Source: CAZJWR01 sp964549765
GTDB taxonomy: Bacteria > Zixibacteria > MSB-5A5 > GN15 > JAAZOE01
DNA: 16,902 nucleotides
Assembly (NCBI GenBank): GCA_964549765.1
Contig: CAZJWR010000073.1
Span: 1-16,902 of the forward strand
Direction: 5' to 3'
Positions within the stretch are counted from its first letter, which is position 1. Each line of letters begins with the position of its first letter. Of this stretch, positions 8,133 to 15,142 are shown piece by piece. The position numbers and the translations under genes were made by a program. The notes under the pieces were generated by a model. It was not told where the DNA came from, made no database searches, and was given only the letters and a program-made list of their open reading frames with translations.

Positions 8133-8161
8133 TTCCCTATCTCTTCAATAATTCGTATACT
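8133..8161 (+). promoter_or_regulatory. Candidate promoter of the DedA gene (leaderless type)
   Basis: TTCCCT at 8133-8138 (3 of 6), a 17-bp spacer and TATACT at 8156-8161 (5 of 6) lie so close to ATG 8170 that transcription would start at or within 2 nt of the start codon. No Shine-Dalgarno is present. This mirrors the arrangement before kinase 1. Confidence 0.4.
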
Positions 8162-8169
8162 GTGGCGCT

Positions 8170-8796
8170 ATGGTTGAAAGCTTCCTGAACCTGTTCGATC
8201 AGCTCGGCTACGGCGGCATCGTCCTTCTGATGGCGCTGGAGAGTTCGTTTTTTCCCTTTCCCAGCGAAGTCGTTATGATTCCCGCCGGGATCCTGGCCGC
8301 GCACGGACGGATGGATCCGTGGGTGGCGACGCTGATGGGAACGATCGGCAGCTGGATCGGGGCCGTCGTCAATTACTATATCGCCGTCTGGTTCGGCCAG
8401 CCCATTCTCGTCAAGTACGGCAAATATGTCCTGATGCCTCAGTCTCGGCTGAAAAAGGTCGAGAGCTTCTTCTATGAGCATGGTGAAGTCAGCACCTTCG
8501 TCGGGCGACTCGTTCCCGGCGTGCGCCAGTATATCTCGTTTCCGGCCGGGCTGGCCCGGATGAATCTCGCTCGTTTCTTATTTTTCACCGGCACGGGAGC
8601 GGGCATCTGGGTTGCCATTCTGGTTCTAATAGGCTATGTCGCCGGCCGGCAGCTCGACCGGATCGATTCCGACTCGGTGGCGGCGCTGTGGCACAATTAT
8701 TCCGTCGAAATCACCCTGGGGCTTCTGGCATTCGGGACTATAGTCGTTACTGCCTATATTATCTGGTATCGCCGCAAAAAACGTGGTACTCTGTAG
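8170..8796 (+). CDS. DedA / SNARE-associated family membrane protein
   Basis: A protein of 208 residues, the typical length for DedA proteins, which act in the cytoplasmic membrane as lipid flippases/transporters (undecaprenyl phosphate or phosphatidylethanolamine in characterised cases) and affect membrane potential and drug resistance. Motifs: E24, FPFPSE 28-33 with E33, a glycine-rich G57-G64 segment before NYY, and the amphipathic GRLVPGVR 112-119 with R113 and R119, followed by PAG 125-127. Membrane helices lie at about 12-45 (re-entrant type), 50-75, 137-158 and 180-200, with a basic RRKKR end. It lies 55 nt after the CorC-like gene. Which lipid it handles cannot be read from sequence. 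Confidence 0.93.
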   Translation: MVESFLNLFDQLGYGGIVLLMALESSFFPFPSEVVMIPAGILAAHGRMDPWVATLMGTIGSWIGAVVNYYIAVWFGQPILVKYGKYVLMPQSRLKKVESFFYEHGEVSTFVGRLVPGVRQYISFPAGLARMNLARFLFFTGTGAGIWVAILVLIGYVAGRQLDRIDSDSVAALWHNYSVEITLGLLAFGTIVVTAYIIWYRRKKRGTL

Positions 8797-8859
8797 ACTC
8801 GAATCGATTCCCTCTTATTTCAAGAGCCGATACAGGACGATTTTTCTCCGTTGGTTCTT

Positions 8860-8873
8860 GTTGCGCCCGCAAC
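8860..8873. promoter_or_regulatory. Short palindrome before the Cys-rich protein gene
   Basis: GTTGCG and CGCAAC are perfect 6-bp half-sites around CC. The site covers the predicted -35 hexamer of the next gene (8861-8866). It could equally be a small hairpin after the DedA gene, although no T tract follows. Confidence 0.3.
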
Positions 8874-8889
8874 GTGAATTCGGTATCTT
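8861..8889 (+). promoter_or_regulatory. Candidate promoter of the Cys-rich protein gene
   Basis: TTGCGC at 8861-8866 (3 of 6), a 17-bp spacer and TATCTT at 8884-8889 (4 of 6) would start transcription near 8896, giving a leader of about 30 nt. The match is weak. Confidence 0.3.
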
Positions 8890-8924
8890 GCGTATATCTA
8901 AGAGAATCAACCATAGGGGATGCC

Positions 8925-9275
8925 ATGAACGACGATCACGACTATATCGGCGCCTGCGGCCTGGATTGCGGGGCATGCGATATCATGGCCGCCGACGACG
9001 ATACGCAAATCGCCGAGGGCATCGCCGAATGGTTCCGCAAAGAACGGTCGCTCGACCTCGATCCCCGGGATATACGCTGCGCCGGCTGCCGCGGCACGCG
9101 CAACGGCCACTGGTCGCCCGGGTGCTGGATACTTAAATGCTGCGTTGATGACAAGGGGCTCGAATATTGCTCCGAGTGCGATTTATTCCCATGCGCCGAA
9201 CTTACGGAATGGTCGGAAAAGAATGAGCGCTACGGCCGAGCATTGGAACGCCTCCGCCAGATGCGGCAGGAATGA
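8925..9275 (+). CDS. Small cysteine-rich DUF3795-like protein
   Basis: A protein of 116 residues. It opens with YIGACGLDCGACD (C11, C15, C18), a pattern I associate with the DUF3795 family of small Cys-rich proteins found in many anaerobes, followed by CAGC 52-55, C67, CC 72-73, and CSECDLFPC with C82, C85 and C90. Eleven cysteines in CxxC-like groups suggest a zinc or iron-sulfur site, but no function is established. A longer frame runs upstream to 8688, but it overlaps the DedA gene; ATG 8925 is favoured because the Cys motif starts 10 residues later and GGGGA lies at 8916-8920. It ends 25 nt before the convergent TauE gene, with only a weak 5-bp AT-rich hairpin (9276-9290) between. Confidence 0.8.
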   Translation: MNDDHDYIGACGLDCGACDIMAADDDTQIAEGIAEWFRKERSLDLDPRDIRCAGCRGTRNGHWSPGCWILKCCVDDKGLEYCSECDLFPCAELTEWSEKNERYGRALERLRQMRQE

Positions 9276-9300
9276 ATTTCTATATGAAATAGTCCGACAC

Positions 9301-10386
9301 TCAGCCGTCTGGCTCTTTCACCACCCGCAGTAGACGCTGCACCTCGCGGCGGCGGGAATAGGCGCGAATCACGAAATACAATATGACCGCCACACCGACG
9401 ATGCCGCCGGTATATAAAAGACCTTTACTTGTCCAGTTCAGAACGCTCATCCAGCGCGGGGAGAGGCCGATGACATCCATTTGAGCAAGATACACCGGGA
9501 TGGCCACCGCCCGGCTGGCGACGCAAATGATGATGACCATTCCCGTTACCAGCCGTATGAACCGTTCCTTGACGACGCGCGCCCCATATGCGCCGATGTA
9601 AATTCCGGTCAATGACCCGAGAAAAAGCAGAAACGTCAGCCGCAGGTCTACCATGCCAATAAAGGCATAATTGATGGCCCCGAAAGCTCCCATGAATATC
9701 GCCAGAAAAAGCTCGGTTCCGGCGGCGACGGCGGTCGGGATGCCGAAGGCATAGATCAACGCCGGGACGCCGACGAATCCGCCGACACCCATCGTACCCG
9801 CCAGATACCCGGTCACCAGCCCGACCAGGGCGACCAGCCAGAACGATAATTCCACGTCGGATGTTTGGAAGGCAATCACGGGGGGGATGCGGATACGGGC
9901 GATGCGGTCGGACAGGCGGGACGACGGTCGGTCCTTGTTGCCATTCGAAGAGAGGGTGTCCTTGAGAATGAAAACGCCTACGAGCAACAGGATCACGACA
10001 TAAATGGCGCTGATGTAAAAATCGCTTATGGCGCTGCCCGTTCCGGGCGACGTATTTCTTCCCTTGTTGAACAGCCATTCGTTGATCAATACCGCCAGTT
10101 GGACGCCGATGAGGGCCGGGGCCAGCATAAAGAGGCCGAGTTTGCGATCGACCAGCCCGGTCTCGCGGTATCGCCGCGCGCCCATGATCGATTTGCCGAA
10201 TTTGTGCGCCTTGTTGGAACCGACGGCGACGATGCCGGGAATGCCGAGATTCATCATGCCTGGAGTCATGAAAAAGGCGCCGCCGGTGCCGAGGAATCCG
10301 CTGAGCACGCCGCCGACGACGCCGAGCAGCATTACATGAAGGGCGGTGAGCATGTCGATGTGGATGAAATATTCGGTTCCGATCAT
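9301..10386 (-). CDS. TauE/SafE-family (TSUP) anion permease
   Basis: A protein of 361 residues from ATG 10386. It has the two-repeat TauE/SafE architecture: repeat 1 begins with GGVLSGFLGTGGAFF (25-39) followed by VGSNKAHKFG, and repeat 2 has GYLAGTMGVGG then GVPALIYAFG and AAGTELF. Members move sulfite, sulfoacetate, taurine-derived sulfonates or other anions across the cytoplasmic membrane; the substrate cannot be read here. An alternative TTG start at 10410 would overlap the upstream stop codon. I prefer ATG 10386, which has AAAGGG overlapping that stop, 12 nt before the ATG. Only 16 nt separate it from the cytidylate-kinase-like gene, so the two are almost certainly co-transcribed. Confidence 0.9.
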   Translation of the reverse strand: MIGTEYFIHIDMLTALHVMLLGVVGGVLSGFLGTGGAFFMTPGMMNLGIPGIVAVGSNKAHKFGKSIMGARRYRETGLVDRKLGLFMLAPALIGVQLAVLINEWLFNKGRNTSPGTGSAISDFYISAIYVVILLLVGVFILKDTLSSNGNKDRPSSRLSDRIARIRIPPVIAFQTSDVELSFWLVALVGLVTGYLAGTMGVGGFVGVPALIYAFGIPTAVAAGTELFLAIFMGAFGAINYAFIGMVDLRLTFLLFLGSLTGIYIGAYGARVVKERFIRLVTGMVIIICVASRAVAIPVYLAQMDVIGLSPRWMSVLNWTSKGLLYTGGIVGVAVILYFVIRAYSRRREVQRLLRVVKEPDG

Positions 10387-10402
10387 GGTCGCATCAAGCC
10401 CT

Positions 10403-11824
10403 TTAATCAAGTCCGAATTTATGCAGCAGTCCGCGCGTGAAAGTCCCGAAGGCGAAGGCGAACAGCGGCGTCGCCGCCGCGATGATCAGGACCGCCAGCA
10501 ACCGCCAGGAAAGGCCCTGCGACGGCCCGAGAATATGCAGGATCGGCTTTTGGAATATGAACAGCGCGATAAAAAGCGCCGCCGCCAGTAATCCGAATGC
10601 CGCCAGCCGAAATATATGCCGGCTGTCGAGCGTCAAATACCGGTGGAGTTCGTCACTGCCGATGACCGGAGTCGAGATATTGTCGGCCAGGCGGTTTTTC
10701 ATCTCTTCCTTCTTGCGGGCGCGTATTTCCGGCGACTGCCGCGCAAACAAATTTCCAAGCACGACCAGCCGGTGCGGAGTTCGCCGCTGAAGCGACGTCA
10801 TGAGGTTGATGGGCGTGCCATAGAACGCCGACCAGCCGCCGAATCGCTGCTGCAGCCGCAATTCTTCCAGGCAGCGCCCGAAATGACTGTCATCGATGGG
10901 GGATGAGATACTGCCGTTCGGCGGGACGATCATCAGTTCCACGGCGGCATCCAAGCGCGTGGCCACGCGAAGGATATCCTCATAGACGACCGTCTCGCTG
11001 TCGCACGATTCCATTATATACAGCAACGATCCATTGGCGATGATGACGTTGAGGTCATGTATATCAGCCATGCCGTCGAGTACCGTTTCGACATAGCGAG
11101 CCGAATCCGCCGACCGTGGATGATAGACGACCGTGACGGAGCTGCCGTTGGCGGTAACGTGGATATCCGGACAACGCGTCCGACCGTCGGACAATAGGGT
11201 GAAATGAATCTTGGCCGCCAGATGCATGTCGCGGAGAGCATTGGCGGCATGATCGGAAAAAGTGAATTCGTCCTGGCGGGCCATCGACTGTACCGCCGAT
11301 ACGGCGGCATCCAGCCCGGTATGCGCCAGGTTGATGACGATATCGTAGTGCAATGGATCGTGCCAGTCGACGCCATACAGGAACCGGACCCATTTGTCCC
11401 GGGTCATGTCGACCCATTGGATATGTTCCTTGGCCTCGTGGCGGCTGTATCCCATGCTCTCGACCACGGCTCGTATGCGATATTCCATGTCGGCCAGCGC
11501 GCGCACCCGCAGGATATTGGGCACTTTCGGCAGGAGCATATGCCCCAGATGCCCGAAATAGACAAGATTGCCGGCTAGCGCCTTCTCGCATAATATCGTC
11601 GTCAGACAGGTCAGATATTGATCGCGTTCGAGGATGACCTTTTCGTATTCCCGGGGCGGCCGAAGCACGGCGTCGCGCAACCGTCCCACCGGAACCGCGG
11701 CCTTGCTCGCTTCGCCGGACAATTCCTCCCGGCTGAGATAGGCATACCCCAACTCTTTGGCCAAACGCATCGCCAGGTCGCGTCCGCCGCTAAACGTCCC
11801 CCGTGAAATCGTGATCAATGACAT
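10403..11824 (-). CDS. Cytidylate-kinase-like protein fused to BON-like, Usp-like and membrane segments
   Basis: A protein of 473 residues. The N-terminus (1 to ~185) matches the cytidylate-kinase-like family: MSLITISRGTFSGGRDLA carries the variant P-loop with GG in place of GK, and RIRAVVESMGYSRHEA plus DKWVRFLYGVDWHDPLHYD follow as in that family. Residues ~198-265 look like a BON domain (LAAKIHFTLLSDGRT, PDIHVTANGSSVTV, ADIHDLNVI). Residues ~266-390 have the beta-alpha layout of a universal-stress-protein domain (LLYIMESCDSET, then AVELMIV, HRLVVLG, STPVIG), a more tentative call. Two membrane helices at about 405-424 and 440-461 end the protein. An upstream extension to 11989 is open, but the family normally begins at MSLITISR-like residues, so ATG 11824 is chosen; no clear ribosome site precedes it. 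Nucleotide kinase activity is not assured. Confidence 0.82.
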   Translation of the reverse strand: MSLITISRGTFSGGRDLAMRLAKELGYAYLSREELSGEASKAAVPVGRLRDAVLRPPREYEKVILERDQYLTCLTTILCEKALAGNLVYFGHLGHMLLPKVPNILRVRALADMEYRIRAVVESMGYSRHEAKEHIQWVDMTRDKWVRFLYGVDWHDPLHYDIVINLAHTGLDAAVSAVQSMARQDEFTFSDHAANALRDMHLAAKIHFTLLSDGRTRCPDIHVTANGSSVTVVYHPRSADSARYVETVLDGMADIHDLNVIIANGSLLYIMESCDSETVVYEDILRVATRLDAAVELMIVPPNGSISSPIDDSHFGRCLEELRLQQRFGGWSAFYGTPINLMTSLQRRTPHRLVVLGNLFARQSPEIRARKKEEMKNRLADNISTPVIGSDELHRYLTLDSRHIFRLAAFGLLAAALFIALFIFQKPILHILGPSQGLSWRLLAVLIIAAATPLFAFAFGTFTRGLLHKFGLD

Positions 11825-11891
11825 AGCTGCGGCGTGATATCCTCTCGTCGTGTCATATGTTAAACCGGTCGCGTGGATCGCGGCGTGCATT

Positions 11892-11945
11892 ATGCATACG
11901 CAGAGCCTGCGACTTTTGATGATACCGCTCGCGAAGCATGCATAC
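11892..11945. repeat. Direct repeat ATGCATAC upstream of the cytidylate-kinase-like gene
   Basis: ATGCATAC occurs at 11892-11899 and 11938-11945, 46 bp apart, in the 121-nt gap between two minus-strand genes. A small inverted repeat, CGCAG/CTGCG at 11899-11911, lies between. They could be paired regulator sites for the downstream gene, but 8-mers this AT-balanced can recur by chance. Confidence 0.25.
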
Positions 11946-13010
11946 CTAAGGCGATGCCGACGATTCCGGTTCGGATTCAGTCGGCACATCCGAACCCAGG
12001 AGAACCGCCAGCCCGCGCGTCTGCCGGTTTTCCTGCAGTACCAGCTTGACGATCATGGTCAGCGGCACCGACAGAAACATCCCCACCGGGCCGAGCACCC
12101 AACCCCAGAACACCAAAGAGATAAACACCACCAGCGTCGACAAACCGACACCGCGCCCCATGATGCGCGGCTCAAGAAATGTGCCGACGACGTTGTTGAC
12201 GACCAGATAGCCGATCGCGGCCAGAATGGCCGGCCAGACGCCGAGCTGGATTAGCGCCAGCAGAACCGCCGGGATGGCGGCGATGATGGAACCGATCGAC
12301 GGCACGTAATTGAGTAGAAACGCGAGCAGGCCCCACAGCATGGGGAAGTCGACGCCGAGGATGGCCAGCCAGATCGCGACAGCGAGTCCGGTGCCGAGGC
12401 TGGTCAATGTTTTGATGCCCATGTATTTGTTTATGCTGTGCGTCAGGCTGCGAAGCCGGGGCATCTGATCTTTCGGATCCGGCAGCGCGACGCGAAATTT
12501 GGGGCCCAATGAAACCGCTTCCAGCAAAATGAAAATCACCGTCAGGATAATCATGAAGCCGTTGGTCAAAAGGTTGCCGATACCGGCCAGCATGCCGGCA
12601 GCGATGCGCATGATGGCGCCGACGTCGAGGTAAGACGAAAGGATATCGGCGGGAATTTGCACCCCGATCCGCTGCAGCCATCCCTGGAGCGATTCCATGA
12701 TGCCCTGGATGCGGGTCTGGTAGAACGGCAGGTTGTCGGTAAAGGTCGCGATGGAGTCGCCGATCACCACCGCGAAAAACAGGCCCAGGCAGGCCATGGC
12801 GATAATAATAATAACCAGCGCCAGCCAGGTCGGGACGCCTTTACTCCGCAGCCAGATCAATGGCTGGGCGAAAATGATCGAGACGAATCCGGCCAGCAGA
12901 AACGGCACGACCAGCGATTGCGCCGCTCGCATCGCGGCCACGATGATAATAATGGCGGCGGTGCTCAGCAGCACGCCGGGCGGTTGCGTGATGGCGGGTT
13001 TGTTGTCCAT
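11946..13010 (-). CDS. AI-2E family transporter (PerM-like permease)
   Basis: A protein of 354 residues from ATG 13010. It has the family layout: two N-terminal membrane helices (about 13-50), a third near 60-85, a soluble amphipathic stretch, then a helix-rich C-terminal half with PSIGS at 237-241, EPRIMGRGVGL at 280-290 and FWGWVLGPVGMFLSVPLT at 301-318, the most conserved part of the family. Members include the autoinducer-2 exporter TqsA and Na+/H+ antiporters, so the name does not prove AI-2 transport. The open frame extends to 13082, but that extension is Pro-rich and atypical; GGAC lies a few bases before ATG 13010. It is divergent from the HEAT-like gene, sharing a 194-nt intergenic region. 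Confidence 0.92.
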   Translation of the reverse strand: MDNKPAITQPPGVLLSTAAIIIIVAAMRAAQSLVVPFLLAGFVSIIFAQPLIWLRSKGVPTWLALVIIIIAMACLGLFFAVVIGDSIATFTDNLPFYQTRIQGIMESLQGWLQRIGVQIPADILSSYLDVGAIMRIAAGMLAGIGNLLTNGFMIILTVIFILLEAVSLGPKFRVALPDPKDQMPRLRSLTHSINKYMGIKTLTSLGTGLAVAIWLAILGVDFPMLWGLLAFLLNYVPSIGSIIAAIPAVLLALIQLGVWPAILAAIGYLVVNNVVGTFLEPRIMGRGVGLSTLVVFISLVFWGWVLGPVGMFLSVPLTMIVKLVLQENRQTRGLAVLLGSDVPTESEPESSASP

Positions 13011-13141
13011 GTTCGTCCACGGGCTTTCCTGAGCCGGCGGGGCCGGCGTTCCGGTCACTCGAAGGCAAAATCCGGCGGGCAAGGCGCGGGGTCAACAAAA
13101 ATCGGCGCGGCCGCGACGACATATGGGATTGATGAAAAGCG

Positions 13142-13156
13142 TTGTCGTGACGACAA
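13142..13156. promoter_or_regulatory. Operator-like palindrome in a divergent promoter region
   Basis: TTGTCGT and ACGACAA are perfect 7-bp half-sites around a single G. The site overlaps the predicted -35 of the HEAT-like gene and lies about 130 bp before the AI-2E gene, so one regulator could act on both. Its left half shares TGTCG with the palindrome at 342-349 before kinase 1. Confidence 0.45.
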
Positions 13157-13175
13157 TATATGCGTATCGTATAAT
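13147..13175 (+). promoter_or_regulatory. Promoter of the HEAT-like gene
   Basis: GTGACG at 13147-13152 (4 of 6), a 17-bp spacer and a perfect TATAAT at 13170-13175 predict a start near 13182 and a leader of about 23 nt before ATG 13205. Confidence 0.6.
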
Positions 13176-13204
13176 TATGAATCTCGGCGGAAACGGACAC
13201 GCGG

Positions 13205-13894
13205 ATGAATGACAGGCGGACCCGCTCATCGCGGGCCAAACTCAACAAGGATGAAATTCGCATACTGCTGCGAGAACGGAATACTTCCGGTATTATCGCC
13301 TGGGCGCAGTCGGTGCGGGCACCGTTGCGGTCGCTGACCTCGCTTCTCTTCGACGTCGAGCCGATCATCTTCTGGCGGGCGATCGAGGCGATGGGACGGA
13401 CGGCGGTGGTGGTGGCGCAGTACGACCTTGAACGTGTCCGTCTGCAGATTCGCAATCTGCTCTGGCTGATGAACGACGAGTCGGGCGGTCTCTGCCGTCG
13501 CGCACCCGAAGCAATTGCCGAGATACTGATCAATGTCCCCGATCTTATTCCCGAATATGTTCCGCTCTTGCCGAGATACTTGTGGGAGGAGCCGTTTGAG
13601 CGGGGAATACGGTTCGCGATCTATCGCTTGGCGACCATGTGCCCGGAGACGCGACAGGTATTTGCATCATGTCTCGGCGATTTGATCAAATCGCTGGAAA
13701 ATCCCAGCGAGAGCATCCGGGGATATTCGCTTTTGGCGCTCAAGCCGCTGCGGCGGCAATTGGACGAATCCGGTCTGGAGCTTCCCGATGTCACGCCCGC
13801 GACCATCCCCGCATACAATTTTGAAACCGGCGAACTCCGCCAGATTACCATCGGCGTCTCCGATATCAACGGCGAACCGATTTCACTATTCTGA
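13205..13894 (+). CDS. HEAT-repeat-like protein (DVU0298-type)
   Basis: A protein of 229 residues, predicted soluble and mostly helical, with helix pairs of the HEAT type (RSLTSLLFDVEPIIFWRAIEAMGR, roughly residues 42-65). The central segment LLWLMNDESGG followed by APEAIAEIL (about 84-107) is, as far as I recall, the hallmark of the DVU0298-type proteins first named in Desulfovibrio, which have no assigned function. A Pro-rich, less structured tail of about 40 residues follows. A strong promoter lies upstream; the ribosome site is weak. It lies head to head with the AI-2E gene. The family assignment is from memory of the motif and should be treated as moderate. Confidence 0.72.
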   Translation: MNDRRTRSSRAKLNKDEIRILLRERNTSGIIAWAQSVRAPLRSLTSLLFDVEPIIFWRAIEAMGRTAVVVAQYDLERVRLQIRNLLWLMNDESGGLCRRAPEAIAEILINVPDLIPEYVPLLPRYLWEEPFERGIRFAIYRLATMCPETRQVFASCLGDLIKSLENPSESIRGYSLLALKPLRRQLDESGLELPDVTPATIPAYNFETGELRQITIGVSDINGEPISLF

Positions 13895-13934
13895 ATTCCG
13901 GACATGCTATTCCGCACGAAGGAACTCCTGCTCT

Positions 13935-13951
13935 CGCGGCACCCCGCCGCG
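13935..13951 (+). other. GC hairpin after the HEAT-like gene
   Basis: CGCGGC 13935-13940 and GCCGCG 13946-13951 pair around ACCCC. There is no T tract directly after, so it is at best a partial terminator; the next promoter begins 20 nt later. Confidence 0.35.
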
Positions 13952-13971
13952 CAAGAACCTGCAGATTTTAT

Positions 13972-14000
13972 TTGCTCTCCACCCGCCGGAAATGTATAAT
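13972..14000 (+). promoter_or_regulatory. Promoter of the propeller lipoprotein
   Basis: TTGCTC at 13972-13977 (3 of 6), a 17-bp spacer and a perfect TATAAT at 13995-14000 predict a start near 14007 and a leader of about 48 nt. The ATG overlapping this box at 13992 is therefore unlikely to be a start codon. Confidence 0.55.
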
Positions 14001-14054
14001 TCATCATCGCAGGGTAGAATCATATCATTACAGCAAATCAACAAGGAGGCACCT

Positions 14055-14966
14055 GTGCGCAGGAAATGCTATGCCCTAAGGAGCGGAATTATTCCACTAT
14101 CGGTGACGGTTATTCTCATCGCCGGACTATGTGGATGCTCAGATGACAAAAGCCCGACCGGCACGACTCCGGGGCCGGGACATATCGTTTTTGTTTCCGA
14201 CCGGGATGGGGATCAGGAGATCTATCGCATGAACTTCGACGGCGGCCAGGTGACACAGATCACCGACAACGGCGCCGATGAACTCTATGCCGACATATCC
14301 AAGAACGGGCAATTCATCGCCTTCACCCGATGGGACGGCAACGATATCGAAATCTGGACCATGAAGGCCGACGGCAGCGATCAAGTCCAGCTGACGGACA
14401 ATGTCTTCGGCGAGGACCGGCCGCGATGGAGCAAGGACGGAACAAAATTATGTTTCGTCACCGACCGCGACGGCAACTGGGAGATATACACGATGAATGC
14501 CGACGGTTCATCGCCGGTAAACGTCACCAACGCGGATTCGTATGATGACGATGCTCACTTCTCGCCGGACGGCAACCAGCTCGTCTTCGAAACCGATCGC
14601 GACGGCGATTGGGAGATTTACATTATCAACACCGACGGCTCGGGACTGACCAACCTGACGAACAACGTCGCCCATGACGAGGATCCCAATTGGTCGCCGG
14701 ACGGAACCAAGATCGCCTTCTATTCCGATCGCGACGGCGACAACGAAATATTCGTGATGAACAGCGACGGCACCGGCGTGACGCAGTTGACCCATAACGA
14801 CAGCCGGGACGAAGACCCATACTGGTCGCTGGACAGCAAGTATATTGCCTTCACAAGCCATCGCGACGGCAACAAGGAAGTATATATCATGAAGGCCGAC
14901 GGAACGGGGCAACAAAACATCACCAACAACCCGGCCGATGACGAACTGCCCTCCTGGGGCCCGTAA
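14055..14966 (+). CDS. Six-bladed PD40 beta-propeller lipoprotein
   Basis: A protein of 303 residues starting at GTG 14055, with AAGGAGG at 14043-14049. The frame is open upstream to 13788, but that overlaps the previous gene and its promoter. A lipoprotein signal sequence (basic MRRK, hydrophobic core 11-25, lipobox LCGC with C28 as the lipidated residue, Ser at +2) suggests an envelope protein, probably at the outer membrane by the usual sorting rule. Then come six near-regular units of ~44 residues, each carrying DRDG-x-x-EI and later an M-x-x-DG turn and WSPDG-like turn; the D-G positions are 51, 94, 139, 183, 227 and 271. This is a TolB/PD40-type propeller with no enzymatic domain, so binding or scaffolding is likely. 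Acidic Asp-rich turns may bind Ca2+. Confidence 0.88.
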   Translation: MRRKCYALRSGIIPLSVTVILIAGLCGCSDDKSPTGTTPGPGHIVFVSDRDGDQEIYRMNFDGGQVTQITDNGADELYADISKNGQFIAFTRWDGNDIEIWTMKADGSDQVQLTDNVFGEDRPRWSKDGTKLCFVTDRDGNWEIYTMNADGSSPVNVTNADSYDDDAHFSPDGNQLVFETDRDGDWEIYIINTDGSGLTNLTNNVAHDEDPNWSPDGTKIAFYSDRDGDNEIFVMNSDGTGVTQLTHNDSRDEDPYWSLDSKYIAFTSHRDGNKEVYIMKADGTGQQNITNNPADDELPSWGP

Positions 14967-14993
14967 TCGAATCGTCGATCCGCTAGATTGTGG

Positions 14994-15012
14994 CCCGCCC
15001 CTCCGGGGCGGG
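14994..15012 (+). terminator. Probable terminator hairpin after the propeller lipoprotein
   Basis: CCCGCCCC 14994-15001 and GGGGCGGG 15005-15012 form a perfect 8-bp GC stem with a 3-nt loop, 27 nt after the stop codon. Only TT follows, so termination would be weak or need a factor. The rest of 15013-15140 shows no gene or clear signal. Confidence 0.5.
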
Positions 15013-15142
15013 TTCCCGCTGGACAAGAAGGCCGTGCGACCCATCCGATGATCGCGACGGGTGGTCGAGGGTCGGTTCTCGCTTTTCACGCTCCTGACGG
15101 TAACCCGACCGATTTCATCCCTTCTCCACAAACCTGACGCAA

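Noticed and set aside
8801..8810. 10-bp palindrome GAATCGATTC after the DedA gene
   Set aside because: It is short, close to common by chance, and not positioned on a promoter or followed by a T tract.
9276..9290. Hairpin ATTTC/GAAAT between the convergent genes
   Set aside because: A 5-bp AT-rich stem without a T tract is too weak to call a bidirectional terminator.
9865..10440. Long plus-strand frame of 191 codons opposite the TauE gene
   Set aside because: It is rich in Asp/Gly/Arg from the antisense of a membrane protein, has no recognisable domain, and the minus strand encodes a clear two-repeat permease.
13788..14054. 89-residue extension of the propeller lipoprotein
   Set aside because: It overlaps the HEAT-like gene and contains that gene's downstream promoter. 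The GTG start with AAGGAGG yields a proper lipoprotein signal.
14180..14960. Regular ~132-bp repeats considered as a CRISPR or satellite array
   Set aside because: They are in frame, vary at codon third positions and encode propeller blades, so they are coding repeats.
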